A stretch of 64,000 nt of DNA from Azospirillum sp. TSH64 (GCF_003116035.1 NZ_LGQW01000015.1:5744796-5808795), one strand, 5' to 3'. Shown: positions 16,352 through 25,503, counted from the stretch's first letter. Notes: generated from the sequence alone by a model not told the origin. Translations and numbers: made by a program.

Positions 16352-17965
16352 ATGGCGGCGGACAGAGTTCCCTTGTGCGGTTTGCGGACTGTGCCGGCTG
16401 ACCGGCTTGCCCGTCTTCTCGGTGGCGAGGCGCCCCAGACCATTGCTGCGGTGCTGTCCGCTCTTCCAGCTGAAGTGGCGGCCGAGGCGCTGATTGCGTT
16501 GGACGACCAGCTTCAGCCGCTTGTGGTGCGCTGCCTGTCGCGCACACGTCGGCCATCCCCCGCCGCGCTCGCGGTTCTCGACCAAGTGCTGACGATGGCC
16601 GAGTCTGCGGAGTCCGCCGTCGGGGCGGAGGCCCTCGCCCGTATTCTCGACCATGTGGCACCGGACCGGCAAAACGCGCTTCGCGTTGCCGCCGATGCCG
16701 CCCCCGTGGAAACCGCCCCCATGGATACCGTCGTCGGGCCCAGCGCACCGGCGCAGGATGCGGAGGCAGGCTGGACCCCGCCGGTTCTGTCATCGGGCTT
16801 GGCGGCCCTGCTACAGAACAGGCGGGTTTCGGTAGACCGCCTGCCGATGCTCGAGGTGGTGATCGACCGTTTCGTGCGCATGCTTGCCACCTCCCTGCGC
16901 GCCCATAGCGGTGCGTCTGTCGATGTGGCTCTGATGAGCATGCGGTCGGTGCGCTTTGCCGACTGGATCGATGACGAGACGGGCGAACGGCCGCTGATCC
17001 CGTTTCGTGCGGATCCCTGGGACGATTACGGACTGCTCGCCATCGACCGGGCCTTTGTCGAGGCGTTGGGAGAAGCCTTGCTCGGCGGCGATCCGGCCGA
17101 TGTTTGCCTGCGCATTCCGTCGCGCACTCTCAGCAGATTGGACCTTGAGTTGGCGATGGGGATGGCCCACCGGCTGCTGGGCGACCTCGGAGCGGCTTTC
17201 CAGCCGGTGGGCACGGTGCGTTTCGATGCGGACCGCATCGAAACATCCCCGCGTTTTGCGACCATCGCCCGACCGTCTTGCGGCTGCATGTGCGTGCGAC
17301 TCGCGGTCGAACTGGAGGGGCGGAGCGGTGGCCTGGATCTGCTCCTGCCCTATGGGCTCTTGGAACCGGTGCGCCCACAGCTTCAGTCCATGTTTGCCGG
17401 AGAACGCTTCGGCAATGATCCGTTGTGGCGCCGCCATCTGGTGCGGGAGACGCTGCACAGCCTGACGACCGTGCAGGTTGTGGTCGGTACGATACAGCTG
17501 CCATTGTGCGATCTGTTGGCGGCGGAAACTGGGACGGTCTTTGCCGTCGACGGCGACTCCGATGGGGCCGTCCGCGTCGAGGTGGCGGGGCGCTCGCTGG
17601 TGACCGGGCGGCTCCGTGCCGGCAAGCGGTGCTGGCGGGTTGTCGTCGCCTCCGAACCGGATGACCTGGAGATCCCCCGTCAACTCCCCCAGATGGCTGC
17701 ATCGGTGACGGACGCCGGAGCGAAGCCGGCAAGGTCCGCCCTGCTTGAGGTGGATGTGACGCTTTCGGTCATCGTTGGCACGGCGGAACGACGCCTAGCC
17801 GACATTCTGGCGCTGATCCATGGGGGCGTGTTGGATTTGGACCGTCCGGTTCAGGCGCCGGTCGATGTCTGTGTCGAAGGGCAGGCAATTGCCCATGGCG
17901 AACTGGTTGACGTAAATGGAGGGTTTGGGGTGCGTCTGCTGGAAATGGTGAGCGCGCGGGGGTGA
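16352..17965 (+). CDS. FliG-middle/FliM/FliN chimeric C-ring-like protein
   Basis: 537-residue protein that appears to join parts of all three flagellar switch proteins. Residues about 20-115 match the FliG middle domain, including RLARLLGGEAPQTIAAVL (the EHPQ motif as EAPQ) and the following helices. Residues about 163-360 match the FliM core: LEVVIDRF, YGLLAIDRAFVEALGEALLGGD and GGLDLLLPYGLLEPVRPQL. A first SpoA domain follows (about 372-435). A second, FliN-like SpoA is at 464-530: LEVDVTLSVIVGTAERRLAD, VDVCVEGQAIAHGELVDVN, FGVRLLEM. The FliG N- and C-terminal domains (FliF binding, torque helix) and the FliM CheY-binding peptide are absent. GGGAGG lies five bases before the ATG. No flagellar operon surrounds it. 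Confidence 0.8.
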   Translation: MAADRVPLCGLRTVPADRLARLLGGEAPQTIAAVLSALPAEVAAEALIALDDQLQPLVVRCLSRTRRPSPAALAVLDQVLTMAESAESAVGAEALARILDHVAPDRQNALRVAADAAPVETAPMDTVVGPSAPAQDAEAGWTPPVLSSGLAALLQNRRVSVDRLPMLEVVIDRFVRMLATSLRAHSGASVDVALMSMRSVRFADWIDDETGERPLIPFRADPWDDYGLLAIDRAFVEALGEALLGGDPADVCLRIPSRTLSRLDLELAMGMAHRLLGDLGAAFQPVGTVRFDADRIETSPRFATIARPSCGCMCVRLAVELEGRSGGLDLLLPYGLLEPVRPQLQSMFAGERFGNDPLWRRHLVRETLHSLTTVQVVVGTIQLPLCDLLAAETGTVFAVDGDSDGAVRVEVAGRSLVTGRLRAGKRCWRVVVASEPDDLEIPRQLPQMAASVTDAGAKPARSALLEVDVTLSVIVGTAERRLADILALIHGGVLDLDRPVQAPVDVCVEGQAIAHGELVDVNGGFGVRLLEMVSARG

Positions 17966-18046
17966 TGCCGTCGATCACGTTGCCGTCCTGCTGTTCCACA
18001 TGGGCGAAGGATAAGCTCAGTTCAAAGCCACGCGAGGAGCGCAGAC

Positions 18047-19030
18047 TTGCTGCATGTTTTCGTCAATGACGGCGGTCTGCTGCGCTGGGACAGGGAGGCC
18101 GCGGACGTGTCGGTCACGCTGCCCGACACTGCCGTGTGGCTGGACCTGATCAACCCGACGCCCGACGAGCTGGCGCGGGCGGAGGCGCTGATCGGCACCG
18201 GCCTGCCCACCCGCGAGCAGATGGCGGAGATCGAGGAATCGAGCCGTCTGCGCGTGGCCGGTGGTGCCTTGACCATGACCGTCACCGCCCTGGTCTGGGC
18301 CGACACCGACGAGCCGCGCATCGCCACCGTCAGCTTCGTGCTGGCCGGCCGGCGGCTGGTGACCATCCACGACATCGACCCGCAGGCCCTGCTGGCCTTC
18401 CGCCGCCGCGCCACCCATGGGCAGGTCTCCGCCGCCCGCGGCGAGCTGGTGCTGGCCGCCCTGGTGGACGGGATGATCGACCGCACCTCCGTCGTGCTGC
18501 GGCGGACCGGGGTGGAAATGGATGCGCTGAACCGCCGTTACTTCCGCGGGCGCAAGCTGCGCTCCCGCGGCGAGACGCTGGACGACGCCCAGACGCTGAA
18601 GCGCATCGGCCATGCCGGCCATCTGATCGGCAAGGCGCGGATCAGTCTGGCCAGCCTCACCCGCATGACCGATTTCCTGGCGCGCGGCGACGGCTGGAAC
18701 GCCGGCAAGGCGACGCGGCGCTGGGCCAAGACCACCTTGCAGGATCTGCGCGGGCTCGACCAGTATGCCCGATTCCTATCGGGAAAGGTCGCGTTGGCGC
18801 TGGACACCGCGTTGGGACAGATCAATGTCGAGCAGAACGAGATCGTCAAGATCGTGTCGGTCCTGACCGTCCTGCTCTATCCGCCGACCCTCGTCGCCAG
18901 CATCGGCGGCATGAACTTCACCGACATGCCCGGCAGCCAGTCGCCCTTCGGTTATGCCAGCGCCTTGGGTCTGATGCTGCTGTCGGCGTTGCTGCCGATG
19001 GTCTATGTCCGGTCGAAACGCTGGATGTAG
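18047..19030 (+). CDS. CorA-family divalent cation transporter (ZntB-like)
   Basis: 327-residue transporter with a large cytoplasmic N-terminal funnel and two C-terminal membrane segments (about 270-290 and 300-320). The signature GGMNF is intact between them, in SIGGMNFTDMP, followed by the short periplasmic loop. It probably moves Mg2+, Zn2+ or another divalent ion. The TTG start at 18047 is chosen because GAGGAG lies 8 bases upstream and the N-terminus (LHVFVNDGGLLRW) matches the family; no ATG is available nearby. It stands alone upstream of thiC. Confidence 0.9.
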   Translation: MLHVFVNDGGLLRWDREAADVSVTLPDTAVWLDLINPTPDELARAEALIGTGLPTREQMAEIEESSRLRVAGGALTMTVTALVWADTDEPRIATVSFVLAGRRLVTIHDIDPQALLAFRRRATHGQVSAARGELVLAALVDGMIDRTSVVLRRTGVEMDALNRRYFRGRKLRSRGETLDDAQTLKRIGHAGHLIGKARISLASLTRMTDFLARGDGWNAGKATRRWAKTTLQDLRGLDQYARFLSGKVALALDTALGQINVEQNEIVKIVSVLTVLLYPPTLVASIGGMNFTDMPGSQSPFGYASALGLMLLSALLPMVYVRSKRWM

Positions 19031-19120
19031 CGCGTTTCCACAATATGGCAGGCGGATCGTCCGCAGCGCTTTCCTTTTGACACGACCGTCCGTCGGCGGC
19101 AGGATGGGCCGCATTCCAGG

Positions 19121-19233
19121 GGGGTCCCGACAGGGGGCTGAGATACCAACGGCCGGGCGGCGCACTGCGCAAGCCGGCAGCGTGGTGACCCTTCGAACCT
19201 GATCCGGGTCATACCGGCGAAGGGAGGGACCTC
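19121..19233 (+). promoter_or_regulatory. TPP riboswitch (THI-box)
   Basis: Contains the conserved CTGAGATACC (19138-19147) and, 45 bases on, ACCCTTCGAACCTGATCCGG with GTCATACCGGCGAAGGGA. P1 pairs GGGGTCCC (19121-19128) with GGGACCTC (19226-19233). It should bind thiamine pyrophosphate in the thiC leader and reduce expression. It ends 141 bases before the chosen thiC start, so control may act through terminator formation or ribosome access in that interval. Confidence 0.95.
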
Positions 19234-19374
19234 GTGACGGGCCGATTCTCGCCCCGTCCGGCCGTATTGGCCCCGCCACGCCGGGGAAGCCATTCCGAGA
19301 ACGGCCCGCACGAAGATACCGCACCTCCGTCCGCAGTCCCGGGTTTGTCCGCCCACCTCCGACGGAGAAACCCA

Positions 19375-21102
19375 ATGCCTAAGGACTTCAACGAGACCGC
19401 CATCCGCATTTCGACCGGCCCGCTGCCGTCGTCGCGGAAAATCCACGTGCCCGGCACGCGTTTCCCCGATCTGCGCGTCGCTCTGCGCGAGATCGCGCTG
19501 TCGGGCGGCGAGCCGCCGCTGACCGTCTATGATGCTTCCGGTCCCTACACCGACGAGTCGGTTGCCATCGACGTCCGGATCGGCCTGTCCAAGCACCGCC
19601 GCGACTGGATCCTGGCGCGCGGCGATGTCGAGACCGCCGACAACGGCGTGCTGCGCGCCAAGGGTGGCGGGGCGGTGACCCAGATGGCCTATGCCCGCGC
19701 CGGAATCGTCACCGCGGAGATGGAATACATCGCCATCCGCGAAAATCTGGGTCGCGCCGCCGCCTTGGAGGCTGCCCGGGACGGCGAGGATTTCGGCGCC
19801 GAGATTCCCGACTTCATCACCCCGGAATTCGTCCGTGACGAGGTGGCGCGCGGGCGGGCGATCATCCCGTCCAACGTCAACCATCCCGAGTCGGAGCCGA
19901 TGATCATCGGCCGCAACTTCCTGACCAAGATCAACGCCAACATCGGCAATTCCGCCGTGACCTCCTCCATCGAGGAGGAGGTGGAGAAGATGGTCTGGTC
20001 GATCCGCTGGGGGGCGGACACCGTGATGGACCTGTCCACCGGCGCCGACATCCACCAGACCCGCGAATGGATCCTGCGCAACTCCCCGGTTCCCATCGGC
20101 ACCGTGCCGATCTATCAGGCGCTGGAGAAGGTGAAGGGTAGGGCCGAGGACCTGACCTGGGAGCTGTTCCGCGACACGCTGATCGAGCAGGCGGAGCAGG
20201 GCGTCGATTACTTCACCATCCATGCCGGCCTGCGGCTGGCCCACATCCCGCTGACGGCGAAGCGGGTGACCGGCATCGTCTCGCGCGGCGGCTCGATCAT
20301 CGCCAAATGGTGCCTGGCGCATCACCGCGAGAATTTCCTCTACGACCACTTCGCCGACATCGTCGAGATCTGCCGGACCTATGACGTGGCGCTGTCGATG
20401 GGCGACGGGCTGCGGCCGGGCAGCCAGGCCGACGCCAACGACGCCGCCCAGTTCGCCGAGCTGGAGACGCTGGGTGAGCTGACCAAGATCGCCTGGGCGC
20501 GCGACGTGCAGGTGATGATCGAGGGGCCGGGCCATGTGCCGATGCACAAGATCAAGCACAATGTCGAGAAGCAGCTGGCGCTGTGCGGCGAGGCGCCCTT
20601 CTACACGCTCGGGCCGTTGGTGACCGACATCGCACCCGGCTACGACCACATCACCAGTGCCATCGGTGCGGCGATGATCGGCTGGTTCGGCACGGCGATG
20701 CTCTGCTACGTCACGCCGAAGGAGCATCTCGGCCTGCCCGACCGCGACGACGTGAAGGCCGGCGTCATCGCCTACAAGATCGCCGCCCATGCCGCCGATC
20801 TCGCCAAGGGACACCCGGCGGCGCGGTTGCGCGACGATGCCATGTCGCGTGCCCGCTTCTCATTCCGCTGGCGCGACCAGTTCGCCCTGTCGCTCGATCC
20901 CGACACGGCGATGGCCTATCACGACGAGACCCTGCCGGCGGAAGGCGCCAAGACCGCGCATTTCTGTTCGATGTGTGGGCCGAAATTCTGCTCGATGAAG
21001 ATCACGCAGGAAATCCGCGACGCCGCGGAGTCCGGCATGGCCGAGATGTCGGAGAAGTTCCGCCAGTCGGGTGGGGAGATTTACCAGCCGGCAGCGGAAT
21101 AA
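19375..21102 (+). CDS. thiC: Phosphomethylpyrimidine synthase ThiC
   Basis: 575-residue radical-SAM enzyme that rearranges aminoimidazole ribotide to HMP-P in thiamine synthesis. Seen: YDASGPYTDES, the REWILRNSPVPIGTVPIYQA block, GDGLRPGSQADANDAAQ, and the C-terminal [4Fe-4S] cluster motif FCSMCGPKFCSM (CxxCx4C). The ATG at 19375 has GGAG nine bases upstream. A GTG at 19234 abuts the riboswitch and is in frame, but the extra 47 residues do not look like ThiC. No other thi gene is present here. Confidence 0.98.
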   Translation: MPKDFNETAIRISTGPLPSSRKIHVPGTRFPDLRVALREIALSGGEPPLTVYDASGPYTDESVAIDVRIGLSKHRRDWILARGDVETADNGVLRAKGGGAVTQMAYARAGIVTAEMEYIAIRENLGRAAALEAARDGEDFGAEIPDFITPEFVRDEVARGRAIIPSNVNHPESEPMIIGRNFLTKINANIGNSAVTSSIEEEVEKMVWSIRWGADTVMDLSTGADIHQTREWILRNSPVPIGTVPIYQALEKVKGRAEDLTWELFRDTLIEQAEQGVDYFTIHAGLRLAHIPLTAKRVTGIVSRGGSIIAKWCLAHHRENFLYDHFADIVEICRTYDVALSMGDGLRPGSQADANDAAQFAELETLGELTKIAWARDVQVMIEGPGHVPMHKIKHNVEKQLALCGEAPFYTLGPLVTDIAPGYDHITSAIGAAMIGWFGTAMLCYVTPKEHLGLPDRDDVKAGVIAYKIAAHAADLAKGHPAARLRDDAMSRARFSFRWRDQFALSLDPDTAMAYHDETLPAEGAKTAHFCSMCGPKFCSMKITQEIRDAAESGMAEMSEKFRQSGGEIYQPAAE

Positions 21103-21111
21103 AGTCTGGCG

Positions 21112-21133
21112 GGGGGCGGGTCGCCGCCCCCTT
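21112..21133 (+). terminator. Hairpin between convergent thiC and greB
   Basis: GGGGGCGGG-TCG-CCGCCCCC hairpin followed by TTCG. It lacks a full T-tract, so it may be an imperfect or two-way terminator serving thiC on the plus strand. Confidence 0.45.
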
Positions 21134-21135
21134 CG

Positions 21136-21687
21136 TCAGTCGGCGTACCGGATCTCCAGCACTTCGACCTGTTCCAGTCCCGCCGGGGTGCGCACGTCCA
21201 CCAGTTCACCCTCCCGCGCCTTCAGCAGGGCACGGGCCATGGGGGAAATCCAGCTGACATGGCCGCGGTCGGGGTCGACCTCGTCGGCGCCGACGATGGT
21301 GACGGTGTTCTCCGCCCCATCCTCGCGGGCATAGGTGACGGTGGCGCCGAAGAAGACCTGTTCGCGGTTCTTCTGGTCCTGCGGATTGACCACCACCGCC
21401 GATTCCAGCCGCTTGTTCAGGAAGCGGATGCGGCGGTCGATCTCGCGCAGGCGCTTCTTGCCGTACAGATAATCGCCATTCTCCGAGCGGTCGCCGTTAC
21501 CGGCGGCCCAGGACACCACCTCCACCACCTTCGGCCGCTCCACCCGCAGCAGGTGGCGCAGTTCCTCCTGCATGCGCTGGAAGCCGGGCGGGGTCATGTA
21601 GTTCTTGAAGCCCTGCGGCAACGGTGCCGGATCGTCGAGGTCGTCGTCGTCCTGCGTGTCGGTCTCGCGGGTGAAGGCCTTGCTCAT
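21136..21687 (-). CDS. greB: Transcription elongation factor GreB
   Basis: 183 residues. It rescues backtracked RNA polymerase by stimulating transcript cleavage. The coiled-coil tip GDRSENGDYLYGKKRLREID carries the two acidic catalytic residues, in the GreB form with RRIRFLNKRLES after it. The C-terminal FKBP-like domain has FFGATVTY and WISPMARALLKAREGELV. An acidic N-terminal extension of about 30 residues (TQDDDDLDDPAP) precedes the usual start. It lies directly downstream of rne, behind a terminator. Confidence 0.95.
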   Translation of the reverse strand: MSKAFTRETDTQDDDDLDDPAPLPQGFKNYMTPPGFQRMQEELRHLLRVERPKVVEVVSWAAGNGDRSENGDYLYGKKRLREIDRRIRFLNKRLESAVVVNPQDQKNREQVFFGATVTYAREDGAENTVTIVGADEVDPDRGHVSWISPMARALLKAREGELVDVRTPAGLEQVEVLEIRYAD

Positions 21688-21732
21688 GGTCCGACCTGTC
21701 CTGTGGCAGGGGTGATAATGTCCGGGAAAAGG

Positions 21733-21756
21733 AAAAGGCGCCTTGCGGCGCCTTTT
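21733..21756 (-). terminator. Terminator after rne
   Basis: AAAAGGCGCC-TTGC-GGCGCCTTTT, symmetrical so it works on either strand; on the minus strand it ends in CCTTTTCC just after the rne stop. Confidence 0.75.
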
Positions 21757-21789
21757 CCCGTTCCAGAGGTCCCGGTTGGGCCGTTGGGC

Positions 21790-24786
21790 TTACCGCTTCC
21801 ACCAGCCGCGGCGCGGCTTGGCATCGGCGTCGGCATCGTTGTCAGCCGCAGCCGGCTCGGGAGCCGGGGCCGGCGTGGCTGCCGCGGGCTCGGACGCGGC
21901 TTCGGCCGGGGCCTCGGCAGCAGCCTTGCGCTTGCGCGACGCCTTCTTGGCCGGAGCAGCTTCGGCAACGGTCTCCGCCGGCGCCTCGACCGCAGCGGCG
22001 GCCTTGCGCTTGCGGCCCTTGGCCGGGGCTTCGGCAGCGGCCGCCGGAGTCGGCTCGGGCGCGGCTTCGACCGGCGCCTCGGCGGCGGCCTTGCGCTTGC
22101 GCGACGCCTTCTTCGGCGCGGTTTCGGCAACGGCCTCGACCGGCGCTTCGACCGGGGCAGCGGCCTTGCGCTTGCGGCCCTTGGCCGGAGCTTCGGCAGC
22201 GGCCGCCGGAGCAGCCGCGGGGGCGGCTTCGACCGGCGCCTCGGCGGCGGCCTTGCGCTTGCGCGACGCCTTCCTGGCTGGCGCCTTGGCAGCGTCGGCC
22301 GGAGCGGCCACCGGCGGTTCGGTGGCGGTCACCGGAACCGGGGCTTCCTCGACCGCCGGATCGGCTTCGCCGGCCAGGATCCAGTCGAGATCGCTCGCCT
22401 CGGCCGGAGCCTGCGCCGTCTGGGCCGGAGCGACCGGAGCGGCGTCGAGCTGCTGGTCGGCGGCGTCTTCGCCGCCCTCCAGGCCTTCCGCACCCTCGCG
22501 GCGCGACCGGCGACGGCCACCACGCTTGCCGCGGCGGCGCTTCTTGCGGCCATCGCCGTTGCGCTCGCCGGCATCGGCGCCGGTCTCGTCCTCGCCGTCA
22601 TCCTCATCCCCGTCGTCGCCTTCGGCGTCGGCGGAATCGGTCTCGGGTTCGGAGATGGCGGCACCGGGGATGGCTTCGGCGGCAACCGGCAGAACGCTCT
22701 CATCGGCGTCCTGGCCGGCGTCCTGATCCGCCTCGTCCGTCTCGGCCTCGCCTTCGGCGCTGTCGCCCTCGGTCCGGCCGTCCTCGCGGTCACGGCCACG
22801 GCCACGGCGGCGGCGGCGGCGGCGGCGGCGATCCTCGCCGGTGCCCTCGCCGTTGGCTTCGGCACGCTCGCCGGTCTCCTCGGCCTGCACGGCCTCGGTC
22901 TCGGCTTCCGGCTCCTCCACCGTTTCGACCGGCTCGGCGGCGAGCGCGCGGTCGGTCTCCGCCATCACGCGGTCGGCGCTGACCAGCGGGGCGTCCTCGT
23001 CGGGCAGGCGGGCCTTGTTGCGCTCCAGACGGTGATCCGGTGCGATCAGCCCGTCGTCGGCCTGGACCATCACGCTGAAGGCGTGACGCTCTTCGATCTT
23101 GGCCAGTTCACCGCGCTTCTGGTTGAGGATGTAGAGCGCGATGGAGGTCGGGACGAAGATGGTGATCTCGGCCGAGCGCTTGCGGATGCCCTCTTCCTCG
23201 ATGGCGCGCAGGACGTGCAGCGAGGCGGATTCGACCGACCGGACGACGCCGGTGCCCGAGCAGTGCGGGCAGCGCTCGAAGTTGGTCTCCAGGAGCGACG
23301 GACGCAGACGCTGCCGCGACAGTTCCAGGAGGCCGAAGGCGGAGATGCGGCCGAGCTGGATGCGCGCCCGGTCGTTCTTCATCGCCTCCTTCATGCGGCG
23401 CTCGACGGCGGCGTTGTTCCGCGGCTCCTCCATGTCGATGAAGTCGATGACGATCAGGCCGGCCAGATCGCGCAGACGCAGCTGGCGCGCCACCTCGTCG
23501 GCGGCCTCCAGGTTGGTCTTGTAGGCGGTTTCCTCGATGTTGCGCTCGCGGGTCGACTTGCCGGAGTTGACGTCGATGGAGACCAGCGCCTCGGTCGGGT
23601 TGATGACGATGTAGCCGCCGGAACGCAGCTGCACCACCGGGCTGTGGATGGCGTCGATCTGCGTTTCCACCTGATAGCGGTGGAACAGCGGGATCTGGCT
23701 GTCGCGGTACAGCTGGACGCGCTGGGAATGTCCCGGCATCAGCATGTCCATGAACTCGCGCGCCGTGCGGAAGCCGGCCTCGCCCTCGACCCAGATCTCG
23801 TCGATGTCGTTGGAATAGAGATCGCGGATCGACCGCTTGATCAGGTTCGCCTCTTCATAGATGAGGCAGGGCGCCGACGACTTCAGCGTCTGTTCGCGGA
23901 TGTCGTCCCACAGGCGCAGGAGATATTCCAGATCGCGCTTGATCTCGGGCTTGGAGCGCTCCAGCCCGGCGGTGCGCAGGATCACCGCCATGCCGTCGGG
24001 AATGTCGAGATCCGACAGGATTTCCTTCAGGCGCTTGCGGTCGGCCGGGTTGGTGATCTTGCGGGAAATCCCGCCGCCACGGCCGGTGTTGGGCATCAGG
24101 ACGCAGTAGCGGCCGGGCAGCGACAGGTAGGTGGTCAGCGCCGCGCCCTTGTTGCCGCGCTCCTCCTTCGTCACCTGCACCAGCATGACCTGCCGGCGCT
24201 TCACCACTTCCTGGATCTTGTAGGAGCGCAGCGGGCGCGAGCGGCGGCGCTGGGTTTCCGCCTCCTCGTCCTCGTCGCCGCCGAGCGTGTCGGGGGCGGC
24301 GCCTTCGGACGGGGCGGCCTGCTCGTCGCCGGCCTCGGCATCTTCGCCGGTCTCGTCACCGTCTTCCTCATCGGACGCCTCGGGCGCGATGGGGGAGGGC
24401 ATCGGCGACCATTCCTCGACCACCTGCTCGGGGCGGATCGGCTCGGCCATCACGGCGCCGTCGGCGGCGGCCTCGGCCCGGGCTTCCGCCTGCTCCTCCA
24501 GCCGGCGTTCCTCGGCCAGCAGGGCCTCGCGGTCGGCCATCGGAATGCGGTAATAGTCGGGATGAATTTCGGAGAAGGCGAGGAAGCCGTGGCGGTTCCC
24601 GCCATACTCCACGAAGGCCGCCTGGAGCGAAGGCTCGACCCGCGTCACCTTCGCCAGGTAGATGTTGCCCTTCAGCTGCTTGCGGCTGGCGATCTCGAAG
24701 TCGAGTTCTTCCAGCCGGTTGCCATTGACCACGGCGACCCGGGTTTCTTCCGGGTGCGTGGCGTCCACCAGCATGCGCTTGGCCAT
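21790..24786 (-). CDS. rne: Ribonuclease E
   Basis: 998-residue endoribonuclease for mRNA decay and rRNA/tRNA processing. It starts MAKRMLVDATHPEETRVAVV, with an S1 domain (GNIYLAKVTRVEPSLQAAFV) carrying an acidic insert of about 100 residues rich in Glu/Asp, as in other alphaproteobacterial RNase E. The catalytic part includes GGYIVINPTEALVSIDVNSG, DLAGLIVIDFIDMEEPRNN with the Mg-binding aspartates, and the Zn-link CPHCSGTG. The C-terminal half is disordered scaffold: acidic, then a basic RRRRRRRGRGRDRED block, then Ala/Lys repeats, ending RRGWWKR. The usual anchor for degradosome partners is expected there. Confidence 0.97.
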   Translation of the reverse strand: MAKRMLVDATHPEETRVAVVNGNRLEELDFEIASRKQLKGNIYLAKVTRVEPSLQAAFVEYGGNRHGFLAFSEIHPDYYRIPMADREALLAEERRLEEQAEARAEAAADGAVMAEPIRPEQVVEEWSPMPSPIAPEASDEEDGDETGEDAEAGDEQAAPSEGAAPDTLGGDEDEEAETQRRRSRPLRSYKIQEVVKRRQVMLVQVTKEERGNKGAALTTYLSLPGRYCVLMPNTGRGGGISRKITNPADRKRLKEILSDLDIPDGMAVILRTAGLERSKPEIKRDLEYLLRLWDDIREQTLKSSAPCLIYEEANLIKRSIRDLYSNDIDEIWVEGEAGFRTAREFMDMLMPGHSQRVQLYRDSQIPLFHRYQVETQIDAIHSPVVQLRSGGYIVINPTEALVSIDVNSGKSTRERNIEETAYKTNLEAADEVARQLRLRDLAGLIVIDFIDMEEPRNNAAVERRMKEAMKNDRARIQLGRISAFGLLELSRQRLRPSLLETNFERCPHCSGTGVVRSVESASLHVLRAIEEEGIRKRSAEITIFVPTSIALYILNQKRGELAKIEERHAFSVMVQADDGLIAPDHRLERNKARLPDEDAPLVSADRVMAETDRALAAEPVETVEEPEAETEAVQAEETGERAEANGEGTGEDRRRRRRRRRGRGRDREDGRTEGDSAEGEAETDEADQDAGQDADESVLPVAAEAIPGAAISEPETDSADAEGDDGDEDDGEDETGADAGERNGDGRKKRRRGKRGGRRRSRREGAEGLEGGEDAADQQLDAAPVAPAQTAQAPAEASDLDWILAGEADPAVEEAPVPVTATEPPVAAPADAAKAPARKASRKRKAAAEAPVEAAPAAAPAAAAEAPAKGRKRKAAAPVEAPVEAVAETAPKKASRKRKAAAEAPVEAAPEPTPAAAAEAPAKGRKRKAAAAVEAPAETVAEAAPAKKASRKRKAAAEAPAEAASEPAAATPAPAPEPAAADNDADADAKPRRGWWKR
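21900..22275 (-). repeat. Coding tandem repeats in the RNase E tail
   Basis: Three copies of a KASRKRKAAAEAP module alternate with two copies of KGRKRKAAA, giving a period near 54-55 codons (about 162-165 bases). The DNA block that reads gccttgcgcttgcgcgacgc on the plus strand recurs at about 21923, 22088 and 22250. The modules are basic and Ala/Pro-rich, resembling RNA-binding linker sequence. Confidence 0.85.
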
Positions 24787-25196
24787 ATACGATCCTCAAC
24801 GGCGCGACCCAGGGAACCCGCGCGACCGGTCGGGCCGCCTGGACGCAGCGTCTGTTGTGGGCGAAGCATACGGCACGACGGACCGGAACCGCCGAACGGC
24901 GCTGACGAGAGCAGCCAGGACGGCCCGGTCGACACGCGCCGGGCTGCCGCCTTGCGGCCACAGCCAGCTTCGAGGTTTCGTCCTCTCACCGCCAATCCGA
25001 ACGCGCCACCCTGCGACGTCCCTCCGGCGCGGATGGCCGGACAGGCGGTGTCGAGGGCGACGCCGCAGCCCCTTGGATCAGGCCCCGTGACCGGCGATCG
25101 GCTGACCTTCGGCTCGATGGAATCGATGTCCGGGGATCAGCGAAGCGACGCTCACCTTGGAAGTCCGACCCTGGTCTGGCGAATTGCGGTCTGTCG
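24787..25196 (-). other. Long rne leader region, no gene seen
   Basis: About 410 bases between the predicted rne transcription start and its ATG. No ORF here on either strand has a ribosome site or family resemblance. By analogy with enterobacterial rne, whose long 5' UTR mediates autoregulation, it may be regulatory; this is inference from length only. The rest of the gap to amiC (25197-25503) holds the two promoters listed separately. Confidence 0.5.
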
Positions 25197-25203
25197 CAAA
25201 GAT

Positions 25204-25232
25204 ACCATAGACAAGCGATCCCTCTTGCACAA
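25204..25232 (-). promoter_or_regulatory. Predicted rne promoter
   Basis: On the minus strand TTGTGC (25232-25227), a 17-base spacer, then TATGGT (25209-25204). Predicted start near 25197. Confidence 0.55.
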
Positions 25233-25406
25233 CGCGGAAATGCGCCGATTCGGCGAACAAGTTCGTCGCGGGGAAGGCGGGCCGCCACCTTCCACCGGGG
25301 CAGCCCGTCCGGGGTGCGGTCCGGCCACGCCGGGGCTTGCCGTCCCCTCCACTGTTGCAGGAACGGCACCCCCGGCCGGAATTGACTCGGGCTCTGACGA
25401 TCCGCG

Positions 25407-25435
25407 TTGAGAGCGTTGAATTGGCTGGGCTATAG
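25407..25435 (+). promoter_or_regulatory. Predicted amiC promoter
   Basis: TTGAGA (25407-25412), 17-base spacer, CTATAG (25430-25435), about 65 bases before the amidase ATG. Confidence 0.55.
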
Positions 25436-25503
25436 CTGGTCATCAGGCGCCCGCTCGCGCTGCTTGCCCATTGCCGCACACCCTCTGCCGCCGAGGAGAT
25501 TTG

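Noticed and set aside
19234..19374. N-terminal extension of ThiC from a GTG at 19234
   Set aside because: The GTG abuts the riboswitch, lacks its own spacing for a ribosome site, and the translated 47 residues do not resemble ThiC; the ATG at 19375 fits.
21259..25410. 1383-codon open frame on the strand opposite rne
   Set aside because: It mirrors rne exactly, has no ribosome site, and its sequence is the His/Gln/Gly/Arg-rich composition that antisense frames of GC-rich genes produce.
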